A DNA stretch of 64,000 nt from Cacajao melanocephalus (taxonomy: Eukaryota; Chordata; Mammalia; Primates; Pitheciidae). Position numbers and translations under genes: made by a program. Below the pieces are notes generated by a model, which had not been told where the DNA came from, ran no database searches, and saw nothing but the letters and a program-made list of their open reading frames with translations. Positions within the stretch are counted from its first letter, which is position 1. Each line of letters opens with the position of its first letter. The DNA is taken from contig CAUYLG010048333.1 in NCBI GenBank assembly GCA_963573385.1, positions 1 through 64,000 of the forward strand, given 5' to 3'. Positions 48,734-60,150 of the stretch are shown piece by piece.

Positions 48734-50121
48734 TATTTTTATTTTTTAATGATTCAGTGTTGGTACGATATATGTTTCTAGAAATTTATCCATTTCTATG
48801 TTATCAAATTTGTTGCTTTATAATTGTTCATAGTAGTCTCTTACAGTCCTTTTTTAGTTCTGTGGCATCAGTTATTTTGTCTGCTCTTTCATTTCTGGTT
48901 TTTATTATTGGAGTCTTGTCTCTTTTTTTAAGTCTAGCAAACGGCTAGTCAATTTTGTTGATATTTTCTAAAAGCCATCTTAGTTTTGTTGATTTTTAAA
49001 AATCATTTTTCTATTCTCATTTCTGTTCAAATCTTTATTATACCCTTCCTTCTACTAGCTTTGGGATTAGGTTTTTTTTTTTTTCTAGTTCCTTGAGGTG
49101 TAAAGTTATGTTGTTGATTTGAGAGATTTTTCTTTTTTAATGTGTCTACCACTATAAACTTCCCTTTCAGTACTGCTTTTGCTGCATTCCATAAGTTTTA
49201 ATATGTTGTGTTTTAATTTTCATTTGTCTCCAGATGTTTTCTAATTTCTCTGGTGATTGCTTTTTGACACAGTGGTTGTTCAAGAGTGTGTTGATTAATC
49301 ATCATATATTTATGAATTTTCTAGTTTCCCTTTTGATGTTGATTTTTAGTTTCATTTCAGTGTGGTCAGAAAAAATACATAAAGTGATTTCAATCTTCTT
49401 AAATTTGTTAAGGCTGCTTTTGATGGCCTAACATGTAATTTATACTGGAAAATGTTCTATGTGTGCTTGAGAAAAATGTGTGTTCTGCTGTTGTTGGGTG
49501 GAATATTCTGTATATCTGTTAGGTCCAACTGGTCTGTAATGTTATTGAAGTCCTCTGTTTCCTTGTGATCTTCTGTCTGGTTGATCTATCCCTTATTAAA
49601 AGGGAAATATTTAAATATCCTACTGTTATTGTGTTACCATTTCTTCCTTCAATTCTGTTAGTGTTTGCATCATTTATTTGGGTGCTCTGCTGTTAGATGC
49701 ATATATATTTATACTTGTTTTGACTTCCTGGAGAACTCACCCTTTTATAATTACATAGTGTTGTCTCTTGTGATAGTTTTTGACTTAAAGTTTATTTTGT
49801 CAAAGTATGGCAAACCTTTTTCCTTCTGTTGCTATTTGCATGGAGTATCTCTTTCCACCCTTTCACTTTCAGCCTACCTAAGTCTTCACATCTATAGCGA
49901 GTGTCTTATAAATAGCATTTATTGTTTGGGGTTTTTATAATTAATTCAGCTACTCTCTGTTCTTTGATTGAGGAATTTAAACATTTACATTTGAAGTAAT
50001 TTCTGATAGAGAAGCTCTCACCATTCCCACAGAACTTACTATTTCCATATGTTTTCCAGTTGTTTTGTCTCTCCTTTCCTCTCTTGCAGTCTCCCTTTAT
50101 GTTTCTTTTTTCTTTCTTTTC

Positions 50122-50387
50122 TTTTTTTTTTTTTTGAGAGAGTACAGTGGTGCAAACTTGGCTCACTATAGCCTCTGCCTCCTGGGTTCAAGTAATTCTC
50201 ATGCCTCAGCCTCCCGAGTAGCTGGGATTACAGGCATGCGCCACCACCCGGCTAACTTTTGTATTTCTAGTAGAGACAGGATTTCACCATGTTGGTCAGG
50301 CTGGTCTTGAACTTCTGACCTCAAGTGATCCACCTGCGTTGGCCTCCCAAAGTGCTGGGATTACAAGTGGAGCCACCACACCCAGCC
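50122..50387 (-). mobile_element. Antisense Alu lacking part of the right arm
   Basis: T14 then GAGAGAGTACAGTGGTGCAA: the usual segment from CTTGCTCTGTTGCCCAGGCT to GGAG is gone (about 25-30 bp). The remainder is typical to CACCCAGCC. Confidence 0.92.
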
Positions 50388-52382
50388 TGTTTCATTGATT
50401 ATTTAGGGACATGCTTTTATTCTGTTATTGTTTTCTTTTGTGCATCTTCTGTAGGTATTTTCTTTGTGGTTACCATGAAGATTACATAAAACATCTTACA
50501 GTTATAATGATCTCTTTTAAACTGATAATAACTTAAATCACATGTAAACACTTCAATCCTTTATATCTTTTCCCTCTATGTTACCAGTGTCACAAATTAC
50601 ATTTTTTTTAATATTTTATATTCATTAACATAGTTTTATAGTTAGCTATTTTCTGTGCTTTTATCTTTTAAATCCTATACTGGAATTAAGTGATATATGC
50701 ACTCCATAACAGATTATAGAATTCTGTATTTGCCTATATATTTTCCTTCCCTAGAGAGCTTTATATTTTCATGTTTTTGTGTTCCTGCCTAGCATCATTT
50801 TGTTTCAACTTGAAGGATTTCTTTTAGCATTTCTTATAAGGAAGGTCTAATGGTGATAAATGATGAATTCCCTCAGCTTTTGTTTATCCAAGAAGGTCTT
50901 TATTTCTCCTTTATCTTTAAATGTTAATTTTGCCAGATATAGTATTATTGGCAGTATTTTTCTTTCAGCACTTTTAGTACATCTTCCAACTCTTTCTGAC
51001 CCGTAACATTTCTGATGAGAAATCCACTGACAACTTATGGGAGCTCCCTTGTATGTGTCAAGTTGCTTTTCTCTTGCTGCCTTGAAGATTCTGTCTGTGA
51101 GATTTGACAGTTTATAGTGTGTCTCAGTGTGGACCTCTTCTGATTCATCATATCTATAGTCTGTTGAGCTTTCTGAATTTGAATGTCCATTTTCTTCCTC
51201 AGATTTTGGAAGTTTTCAACCATTATTTCTTCAAAGAAGCTCTCTGTTCTATTCTTTCTTCTTCTAGAACTCCCATAATTTATATATTTGTCAGCCAGAC
51301 AGTATGACCTAAGTTCCTTATTTTACTTTTCCATTTTTTTTACTTTTTACCTTTTTACTTTTCTTCATTTTTTTTTTGTTGTTACTCTGACTCAATAATT
51401 TCTAGCAACTTGTCTTTGAGTTAGCTGATTCTTTCCTTTGTTTCATCAAATCTCTTGTTGATCCTCTACAGTGAACTTTCCAATCCAGTTGTTTTCTTCA
51501 GCTCCAGAATTTCTATTTTGTTCTTTTTTATAGTTTCTATATCTCTGTTCATATCCTCAATTCTGTTCATACTTTGTTTACCTGGTGTCATTTAGCTATC
51601 TGTATTCTCTTGTAGCACACTGAGCTTCTTTAGGATTATTATAAATTATTTTTCAGGCAACTGATAGATCTCTATTTCTGTGGAGTCAGTTAATAGAGAT
51701 TTATTTTGTTCCTTTGATTGGTTTCTCTGTTTGTGTGCCTTGTTATTTTTTATCATAATTTTTGAATTTCAAAAACAGCCACCTCTCCCAATCTTTACAT
51801 ACTGGCTTTGTATAGAGGAAAACCTTCACCAAACAGCACAGCCAGAGAATCTGACAGCCTCTCAATCCTTTTATGAGGATGTGTCTTCTCTCGCCCTCTG
51901 CATGTAAATTCCCAATTAGAGAAGTCTGTGAGTTCTTTCTCAGTTTATAGTTTCTTCCTCCCTCTTGTGTCCGTCTGTAGTACTTCCGGGTTTACTGGTG
52001 CTACAACAAGCTACTAAGCTCTCTTTTGTTCTCTGCAGCCCCCAGGTAACCAAGGTATCCAAGTTTAGCTAGCACTCTGAGTTGGGCAAGACTGAAATCA
52101 GCATTCTGGGCAGCCGAACGCATACCCAACCCCTTACTTTTTCACACCCTAAAAAGCTAGTCTATTCCATGTACATTTCATTCTTCTCCTTTCAAAGCAG
52201 AAGCCATAAATTGCACTTCTCCTCCCTATTATGAGATATGCTGGCTTAAGAGAGGGGCTGACATCATTAAAATGAAACCACTTTTCTTATCTCTTTCAGT
52301 GAAACTACTCATGGCTTTGATCCTGCCTAGAGTGCTGTGAATTCCCAACTGGCTTCTGGAGTTATCCTAAATGTTTTTGGAT

Positions 52383-52546
52383 CATATATTGTTGTTTTTA
52401 TTTTTAATTTTTTTTTTAGAGATGGGGTTTCATCACATTGGCCAGGTTGATCTTGAACTCCTGACTTTGTGATCCACCCGCCTCGGCCTCCCCAGGTGCT
52501 GGGATTACAGGCATAAGGCACCGCGTCCGGCCCATATATTGTTGTT
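52383..52546 (-). mobile_element. Alu left arm only, with perfect 14-bp TSD
   Basis: The insert 52397-52532 is an antisense Alu left arm with a T-rich tail. It lacks the right arm. The duplication CATATATTGTTGTT (52383-52396, 52533-52546) is perfect. The arm carries GATCACAAAGTCAGGAG (minus strand), a dimeric S/Y-type sequence rather than the FLAM monomer type. Confidence 0.93.
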
Positions 52547-52608
52547 AAGTCAGTGTCTTTGTGGGAAAACAAGGTCTAGAGGTTCCTATTCTTGCTGGCA
52601 TTACTGTA

Positions 52609-53149
52609 AACCATTAAGTTTTGAAGTGGTTTGTTGTGCAAATCCAAACTGGAACAACTTAAAGGACTGCAAAGACATTAACACAGGTATTGATGGCATT
52701 GATCAAGAATGGCTATAAATACTACAATAAGACATTCAATCAGATACACTGGTCTCCTGGCAGAGAAGAAAAACTCTCCCTACGAAGTAGCTTTGAATAA
52801 ATAAGTAAATAAAATCAAACTTGAATTGGCTCAAGCTTCTAGATTTAACTAGCAATGTACAGGAAATACAGAAGGTAGCAGTTCATGTTAAATGACAATA
52901 TGGGGATGCAATCAGCAAAACTCAGACTCTGCAGGAAAATCTACAGAACAAATGGTTTCTTTAATAAAGTGCAAGGAGAAAACCTTAAAGGAGATAAAGA
53001 AATCTGTAAGAAACTTAAGAAGCATATTTTTTCTAAATAGCTGAGACCTAAGTTATATTTCTATTAAATCATATAACGCCCTCTTGCACATAGATACTCC
53101 CTAAGCAATAAATGCAAGGACTTCAGCACATTTTTGTATAATTTTAAAC
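52609..53149. other. Unassigned DNA, possibly more L1M 3' UTR
   Basis: No gene was seen. CTCAGACTCTGCAGGAAAAT and TAAAGTGCAAGGAGAAAACC recall old LINE 3' sequence, but I cannot assign it. Confidence 0.4.
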
Positions 53150-53975
53150 TGTCAGATTATACATGACCCACAAAATATAACCTTTGACCCAGCAACAATT
53201 CATATAGATATATGAATACATATTCATTACAGTTTTGTCTGGAACATCAAAAATGAAAGCAAAAAAAGGAATTTAGGTTTATCATCATAAGGCCAATTAA
53301 ATAATCATAAATACAAACAACAGAGTAGGTCATTGAAAATTATAATAACGTTCATTGACATAAAAAAAAATTTCTAAGTGGTGGGGCACGGTGGCTCATG
53401 CCTGTAATCCCAGCACTTTGGGAGGCCAAGGCGGGTGGATCACAAGGTCAGGAGTTCAAGACCAGCCTGGCCAAGATGGTGAAACCCCATCTCCACTAAA
53501 AATACAAATATTAGCTGGGTGTGGTGGCAGGCGCCTGTAATCCCAGCTGCTCAGGAGACTGAGGCAGAGAATTGCTTGAACACAGGAGGCAGAGGCTGCA
53601 GAGAGCCGAGATCACGCCACTGCACTCCAGCCTGGGTGACAGAGCGAGACTCCATTAAAAAAAAAAAAAAAAAAATTCCAAGTTTCATTGTAGCAGGAAA
53701 AAATGCAGGTTATCCAATAATATGCACATTATAAACTCATTTATTTAAAATCATGTCTGAGTGTCTATGTATACATAGAGTTATCTGAAAGGATGATTAC
53801 CAAAATGTTAACTAAGAATACCTTTAAATGATGTTAACACGAATTATTTTGAGTAATGAGAGTATGATTTATTTTTACTTTATTATCCTTTCCTTTGTTA
53901 TTCAAATTTTCTACATGAGTTTTCCTGTATACTATATTTAGAAAAATTATTTTTCATTTTTATATTCTAAAAACA
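53150..53975 (+). mobile_element. L1M 3' end relic, split by an Alu
   Basis: CCTTTGACCCAGCAACAATT, ACAGTTTTGTCTGGAACATC and AAGGCCAATTAAATAATCAT precede the Alu. CAGGTTATCCAATAATATGC, ATTACCAAAATGTTAACTAA and TTCAAATTTTCTACATGAG follow it. The order matches the sense L1M 3' region. Confidence 0.65.
53380..53675 (+). mobile_element. Alu (Y/Sc-like) inside L1M
   Basis: GTGGGGCACGGTGGCTCATG to A19 (53657-53675). GTGGATCACAAGGTCAGGAG marks a younger type. The flanks TTTCTAAGT and ATTCCAAGT are a loose TSD. Confidence 0.94.
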
Positions 53976-54444
53976 AACCATATACAGGAGAAACCCCCAT
54001 TCACTCAATCATTTAATATCAATTTGATACTTACAGAACAATGTTATTGTCTTCTCTAAAGATACAAGGAGAAAGGAAACATAATCGGAAGTAGAAATAT
54101 GTAAGCATTTGCAACTTGACATCACACAAACATTTTATGAGTCAAGGGTAGCAGGTATTATGCAAGAACACAATCTGAATCAATCTGATGTGATCCCACT
54201 GAGAAATCCCATATACCGAGGGTAGATAGGCTATGGAACCAAGGTAGGTCAAGGAATTCTGGCCCTACCCTTACACCATCCACAGGAATTGATCATATTA
54301 CCATTCTAACTGATGCTGGATTATACACATAAGGCATATGCTAATTTAGAGCACCAGCTAAACAGATGTAGCAAAATAAATTTTGAAAAGAATTTTATAT
54401 GAAATATTACTTTTTATTTATACATATATAATAGTCATTTACAC
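53976..54444. other. Unassigned DNA
   Basis: No gene was seen. CACTCAATCATTTAATATCA near 54001 may be a weak antisense L2 trace. Confidence 0.4.
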
Positions 54445-54590
54445 TCACTTATTCAACAAATATTTACTGGCCACCCTCTATTGCCCAAGTTCAGTGCTAA
54501 GTGCAGAGTTAGAGGTGAACAAGACAGATGCATTCCCTGTCCTCTCAAATCTTGCATTCTAAAGTAGCAATACATTTTCCACTAAACAAA
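54445..54590 (-). mobile_element. L2 LINE 3' end, antisense
   Basis: CACTTATTCAACAAATATTT, CAGTGCTAAGTGCAGAGTTA, GGTGAACAAGACAGATGCAT and CCCTGTCCTCTCAAATCTTG follow antisense L2 order. Confidence 0.75.
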
Positions 54591-54608
54591 TTTCTTCGGG
54601 TTGCCACA

Positions 54609-54835
54609 GAGTAACAGTGATTAGGAACACTTACTCTGGAGCCAAACTGCCTAGGATTTAATCCCACCTCACCCATTTACTAGTTACATAATTTTGAGCA
54701 AGTTATTTAATATTTATTGTCTGGATTTCCTCATCTGGGAATAATAGTACCTCCTTTAGAGGGTTTTTAAAAATGAGATATTTAATGAGTAAACTGCTTA
54801 GAAGAGAGCCACCACATATTAAACACTCAGAAATC
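54609..54835 (+). mobile_element. MIR SINE, sense
   Basis: TTACTCTGGAGCCAAACTGC, CTAGGATTTAATCCCACCTC, TTTGAGCAAGTTATTTAATA, TTTCCTCATCTGGGAATAAT and AGTACCTCCTTTAGAGGGTT run in sense MIR order. It is a well-preserved copy. Confidence 0.9.
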
Positions 54836-55071
54836 CATGCCTATAGAATTTTATTACATTTTTCACAGAGATGTTGGTCTGGATTACAACAAGGTACACA
54901 AAAGCCCTTAATTTCTCTTCAACACTAACTTATTTATCACTTTCTTTACATTTAGAAATTTTTGAGACTGTTTGGAAACTGTGATTGAAAACAGCATATT
55001 TAATGTTTGAGTCTACTTGGCAAAAACATGGTCAGGGTAGAATCTCTCAGATGGAGAAGGCTCTATTTAAG

Positions 55072-55404
55072 AATCTATCAGTCAGGCCAGGCATGGTGGC
55101 TCATGCCTGTAATCCCAGCACTTTGGGAGGCTGAGGTGGGCAGACCACTTGAGGCCAGGAGTTTGAGACCAGCCTGGCCAACATGGCAAAACCCATCTCT
55201 GCCAAAAATACAAAAATCAGGCAGGTGTGGTGGCATGCGCCTGTATTCTCACCTACTTGGCAGCCTGAGGCAGGAGAATCGCTTGAACCCAGGAGGTGGA
55301 GGTTGTAGTAAGCCAAGATCATGCCACTGCACACTCCAGCCTGGGTGACGTTCGAACAACACTCAGTCTCAAAAAAAAAAAAAAAACAAAAAACCAATCT
55401 ATCA
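55072..55404 (+). mobile_element. Alu with TSD
   Basis: Alu body from 55085 (GGCCAGGCATGGTGGCTCAT) to the A16/CAAAAAAC tail. A perfect 9-bp duplication AATCTATCA at 55072-55080 and 55396-55404. The stretch GACGTTCGAACAACAC near the 3' end departs from consensus. Confidence 0.93.
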
Positions 55405-55439
55405 TTCTCTAAAACTGTTTTATGTCTTTGTTTACTTGT

Positions 55440-55550
55440 TTATTACCCCTCCTGTAAAGAAAAAAAAAGGAAACTCCAAGAGGACAACCACATCACCAGT
55501 GTCCAACACAGTGCCTGAAATAAATGGGTGCTCAACAGTGTTTTTAAATA
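55440..55550 (+). mobile_element. L2 LINE 3' end, sense
   Basis: AAACTCCAAGAGGACAACCA, CAACACAGTGCCTGAAATAA and TGGGTGCTCAACAGTG match the sense L2 3' terminus. Confidence 0.65.
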
Positions 55551-57609
55551 AACAGGAAGTCCCCACAACACAAAAATATGAATTCAACAGAATTTGAACG
55601 AAATGTTTTTGATGTTTGCAAAGCCAGTATCCTCAAGTAAAAGTACAGAACTTAATAAATTATATATGAAAATAATCAAATCACTAAAAAGACTCATAAT
55701 TTTTTAAACTTTGTTACATTTCATATCCCCAAGACACTTATTACCCAACCCGTGTAACTCTGCCTACAGTTTAACTCCAAAGAAATAACAAAGAGAATCT
55801 TTCAATTATACCCTTTTCTTTTGAAGCAAGTTATTTACATTTTTATGAAAATTATTTGCTATGATTCAAGACTAACAACAAAATGAAAGCAACCACAGCT
55901 TTTTTCCCCTCTTATGTTAGTTAACTATAGGTGGGAAAATGAGAAGCTTTGATTGTGCAAATTAAAGCAGAATCTATTATCTCCTTCCTGATCTATGTCC
56001 TGATCACGGAGGGTTTTTTAGCAATGTTAGTTTCACATATTAGGAATCACAGTCAGTTAACTATTGCAGCTAACTGATGGGATGTATTTGCCAACTCTAT
56101 CAATTTGACCCAGCTTCCAGAGCTTAATGGTCCTCCAGGCTAAAAGAGAAAGCTGATCCATCAGGCTTGCATTAGCATAGAATCACACTCCAAGCTTATT
56201 GATGTGTGCTCAGCATAACTACCACCCCCAGCACCCAGCTCAGTCCATTATTTTCATTTTATCTCAAGTCATTTGTATGGTTGTCTGCCCCAGTTAAAGC
56301 TCCAGCAAGACTGGTACTTAAATGAATTTGTGAGAAAGGAGACAAATGCCCCCTGAACTTTCGGCACTTTGCTATCAAGGCTTGCTAACATAAAATATAC
56401 TAGTACTCTCAGGGCCACTTAGTGAGCATATCAAGAATAGCCAATTGCGGGGGATGTGGGGGAGTCACTTACTACCCTATTAGCCATCAAGAAGTGTGAT
56501 GATTAAATGATTTTTTAACTGTAATTTTAAAGCACTGTTCTGATTTCTGCTGAAAGCTATTTATAAAAATAAATTTCATAACAGTTACATCTTTGCTGCT
56601 TAAATACCTTTCTCTTTTAAAATACAGAACACACACTAAAATAAATGTTCCCAATAATAATACATTTCATCACCTAGGGAAATGTTACATTTAATGGTAA
56701 CAAGAAAAACAACAATCTATAACAACCAGGCATTTAATGTGCACAAAACCCCGTAATAAGAAGGGATTTAATGTGTGTATAAACCCTGTAATGGGTTTGT
56801 ATATAATCAGGCATTTGAGGTATACATAAAATCACTTTAATTGTAAATCTTTAAAATGAAAATAAAGTGCTTGTGTAGCTGTTTTGAATATACAATAACT
56901 ATTGAAATTCTAAAGCTGGTCTTCAAAACTATTTTCTATGAATTTACATAGTGCTTACAACTATAATTCTGAGAGAATCTGAAAAGGGTACTATTCCTAA
57001 ATCTTTTTTTTTCCACCCACTTAGAAAGGTCCACAGAGGTATAGCGGCTGGCCCAGATCCCACAGTAAGTTAGTGTATCTAAAACTCAAAAAGTTGGTGG
57101 TGACTTTTCAATTTGTTTATCTGTCATGTAAAACTTCAGAATGTGATATTTTTGCCTCACTACTTGTCTTATTTTTATACTTGAGAAGTTAAAACCCAAC
57201 CTGAGAGTCTTTCTATCCCAAGTAGCTTTCCTCTTTATGTATATAACTACAGACTTCAGAAATCTCGTATTACTGCAACTAGAAGAAGAAGGGAAAAAAA
57301 AACAGTTTTAAATAATTTAATCTATCAAGTACTGCTATAGAAGTATTCATTTGTAATCACCTTTCATCGATTTCTCTCACATCTCCCTAGAGAGAGAATG
57401 GAAAGTTAACATTCATAAACTATTAAAACACTACAGAAAAGCTGGTTGTTAGATTAAAAATAGATTCTGACACTTGTATCTTTACAAGATGTATGATTAT
57501 ATAAAAATGTCTTTCTAAATGCTGTTTTTAATTCTGAGAAGCAAAGTAAGAGAGAACACCACAAACCCCTGAAAGTAGACCTTTTCATCTTGAATGTACT
57601 GACAGAATA
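55551..57609. other. Repeat-poor, single-copy-looking DNA
   Basis: Apart from a MIR-like patch at 56941-57080 I recognise no element and no gene. The part from 55985 to 56480 is GC-richer than its surroundings and lacks homopolymer runs, a texture often seen in non-coding conserved DNA; conservation cannot be judged from one sequence. Confidence 0.5.
56941..57080 (-). mobile_element. Probable MIR SINE, antisense
   Basis: ATAGTGCTTACAACTATAAT, AGGTCCACAGAGGTATAGCG and GCCCAGATCCCACAGTAAGT are antisense MIR-like but diverged. Confidence 0.5.
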
Positions 57610-58160
57610 GCAAATAAAGAAGCTGACATTTATCGAGCACCTACTTTGTGTCAGACGGTATTTACTTACATTGATCTCATTTAACAATCTGAAATATACG
57701 ACAAGGTTTGGTTTGATTACTCTCAATTTACAGTCTCATGAGGTGACTCAGACACTTGCCAAAAGTCACAGAGCTGGCCAGGCACTGTGGCTCATGCCTT
57801 GTAATCCCAGCACTTTGGGAGTCTGAGGTGGGCGGATCACTTGAGGTCAGGAGTTCAAGACCAGCCTGACCAACATGGTGAAACCCCATCTCTACTAAAA
57901 ATACAAAATTTGGCCAAGCATGGTGGCACGCACCTATAATTCCAGCTACTTGGGAGGCTGAGGTGGGAAGATCGCTTGAACCAGGAGGTGGAGGTTGTAG
58001 TGAGCCAGGACTGCACCACTGCACTCCAGCCTGAACAACACAGTGAGAATCTGTCTCAAAAAAAAAAAAAGTCACAAAGCTGCAAAGTCATCATGCTAGA
58101 TCTGGGTCTCCAAACCCAGATTAATCTGACTCCAAAATGGGGGATGCTCTTTACACTAAT
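57610..58160 (-). mobile_element. MIR SINE, antisense, split by an Alu
   Basis: GCTGACATTTATCGAGCACC, ACTTTGTGTCAGACGGTATT and CACTTGCCAAAAGTCACAGA precede the Alu. GCTGCAAAGTCATCATGCTA and TCTGGGTCTCCAAACCCAGA follow it. Removing the Alu restores one antisense MIR. Confidence 0.85.
57761..58081 (+). mobile_element. Alu nested in MIR, with 15-bp TSD
   Basis: Alu body at 57776-58066. The flanks AAAAGTCACAGAGCT (57761-57775) and AAAAGTCACAAAGCT (58067-58081) differ at one base. Confidence 0.96.
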
Positions 58161-58539
58161 GTGAGGCTGTTCCATGCTTCCAAGAGAATCTTAGGGTTCA
58201 CTATTCATATGCAGAGGAATGGCTTATCCATCAGCAAGCAGCCATGGAAGAACCAGCTAGTTCAACTTTGTAACATCTGGAATTTCTGTTGAGAATTCCC
58301 AAAAGAAGAAAACAAATATTGAGTGTTTCTAATCCATCTTTGCTTTCTCTTCCTATTTCTATTTTCAAAGACTCTTATACACTAGGCACTTTTAGGAAAT
58401 ATGACTTAAGACAAGTTGGTACTCTCAGAAAAACCTAATAATCATCTTTTGCCTTCCAGAAAATGATGTTTATTCAAAAAAAAAAGTCATCTCCATTTTT
58501 TAAGTATACAGAAATATATCCAACCATACATGTTTTTAT
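58161..58539. other. Unassigned DNA
   Basis: No gene or recognised repeat. Confidence 0.45.
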
Positions 58540-58745
58540 TTGTATGCAGAAAATGACTCTAGAAGGTTACAAAAGAAATTAGTCATTGTGGTTACTTCCA
58601 GAAAGGGGAACCGGGTTGATGAAGGACAGAGATGGGAGGGGACTTTTCATAGTTTATACTCTTGAGGCCATTCTGAACTTTGAATCATGTAAGTATACTG
58701 CATATTCAAAATATATATACCTACATACAAATATAAATAAATCAT
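58540..58745 (+). mobile_element. L1M 3' UTR relic
   Basis: AAATGACTCTAGAAGGTTAC, TTGTGGTTACTTCCAGAAAG, AGATGGGAGGGGACTTTTCA and TCTGAACTTTGAATCATGTA, ending AATATAAATAAATC, follow the 3' UTR of older L1M subfamilies. Confidence 0.55.
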
Positions 58746-59984
58746 ATTCAACTATCTTTATGATGAATGCTAACCAGTGTCCCTGCAGCTGCAACCTAAA
58801 GCAATAACTGGCTTATTAATACTGTACTTTACTAAGTATTATAAATAGAATTTATTGTAATGATAAAGCAGAGAAGCTTGCTTGAATAAGAGTTAGTATC
58901 CCAGACACTAGCTTTGGAGAAAACACAAGCTGGAGAAGGAGAAATTGTAAAATAGAAAAACTGGATAGCTAATTGGTGATTTTGCAGGAAAGAAGGAAAA
59001 GAGAAACATTTAGCATGAGGATTTCTGCTATGATTTTAATCAAGATCATGAAGACAAGGAGAGGTAGGCTGCCTTGGCCATAATATCTTTTCTTGTAAGT
59101 ACCGTCTCCCCAGGCATATTTACCATTTAAGCAAAAAAGGGAGAGTTACTGATGGTGAGATCTTAATTTTCCCCTAGTTGCTTCCCCTAAAAGAGAAAGG
59201 ATGACATGTATAGAAAAGGTAAACTTGGCTGTAGTTAAATCTTTTCATTCCAAGTTCTTTTTATTCTTTCACAAGAATGTACATATTTATGCAATAAATC
59301 TGAGAATTAGAGGGTGAGAGGGCTAAAAGATCTAAATATTCTTTTACAACAAATAGTTAAATGTCAACTGATAACCTATTCTTTAAAATATATAGATTTC
59401 ATTATTTCTCTTAGGAAAGAACTAGAATGTTTACCAACCGTATAGTCAGTCTACTTCTATTTATAACCTGTCACTCTTTTGTTGTAATTTAAGGCCTTCA
59501 TCACTAGTGAAAATAATAAACACTTATTTTCATACTCACACACACATAAATAAATCCTTTCACTTAAGTTACAAGTATCTAATATGTACAATATATTTGG
59601 ATTCATGGTGACCTGAGTTTTATTGAACAAATATTTGAATTACACAAGGCACCATTTAGGTTAAAAGACTTGTAGCATAAAGCATGTTCCTTATCCTCAA
59701 AGAGTTTACTAGTAGGGTAGAAGCTATGATTTCAATATTTTGTAAATCTCATCCTATGTTACTTAATATTTGTGATTGATATATATCAATCAAATGGAAC
59801 TGAATTCTCACTTAGACTTTTTTTTTTCAAAGTTAGGATTCCTGATAACTTTAACCTTCAATTAAGAACCAAGGTCTTTGACACACAGCATTCCAGCTAC
59901 AATGAATTCTGAAATAACAATAATAGATTACAAATTAAGCTCTTTTTTACATGAAAAAAAGCTTTTTAAGAATTTTAAATGTTT
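58746..59984. other. Unassigned AT-rich DNA with a possible L2 trace
   Basis: No gene was seen. 59615-59720 (TTTTATTGAACAAATATTTG, TTCCTTATCCTCAAAGAGTT) resembles an antisense L2 3' end at low confidence. Confidence 0.45.
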
Positions 59985-60150
59985 AACCCATATGATCCTT
60001 ATACTAACCCCAGGAGTGGGATTTTTGTTACAAATAAAGAAATGGTGGCACAAAGTGGTTAAATAATTTGGTCAAAGTTACACAGCTAGTGATAGGGCTT
60101 AAGCCCAGACAGTCAAGCTTCAGACAGAATGTGTCTTAACCACCAAACAA
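59985..60150 (-). mobile_element. MIR SINE, antisense
   Basis: AAATAAAGAAATGGTGGCAC, AAGTGGTTAAATAATTTGGT, CAAAGTTACACAGCTAGTGA and GCTTAAGCCCAGACAGTCAA run in antisense MIR order. Confidence 0.8.
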
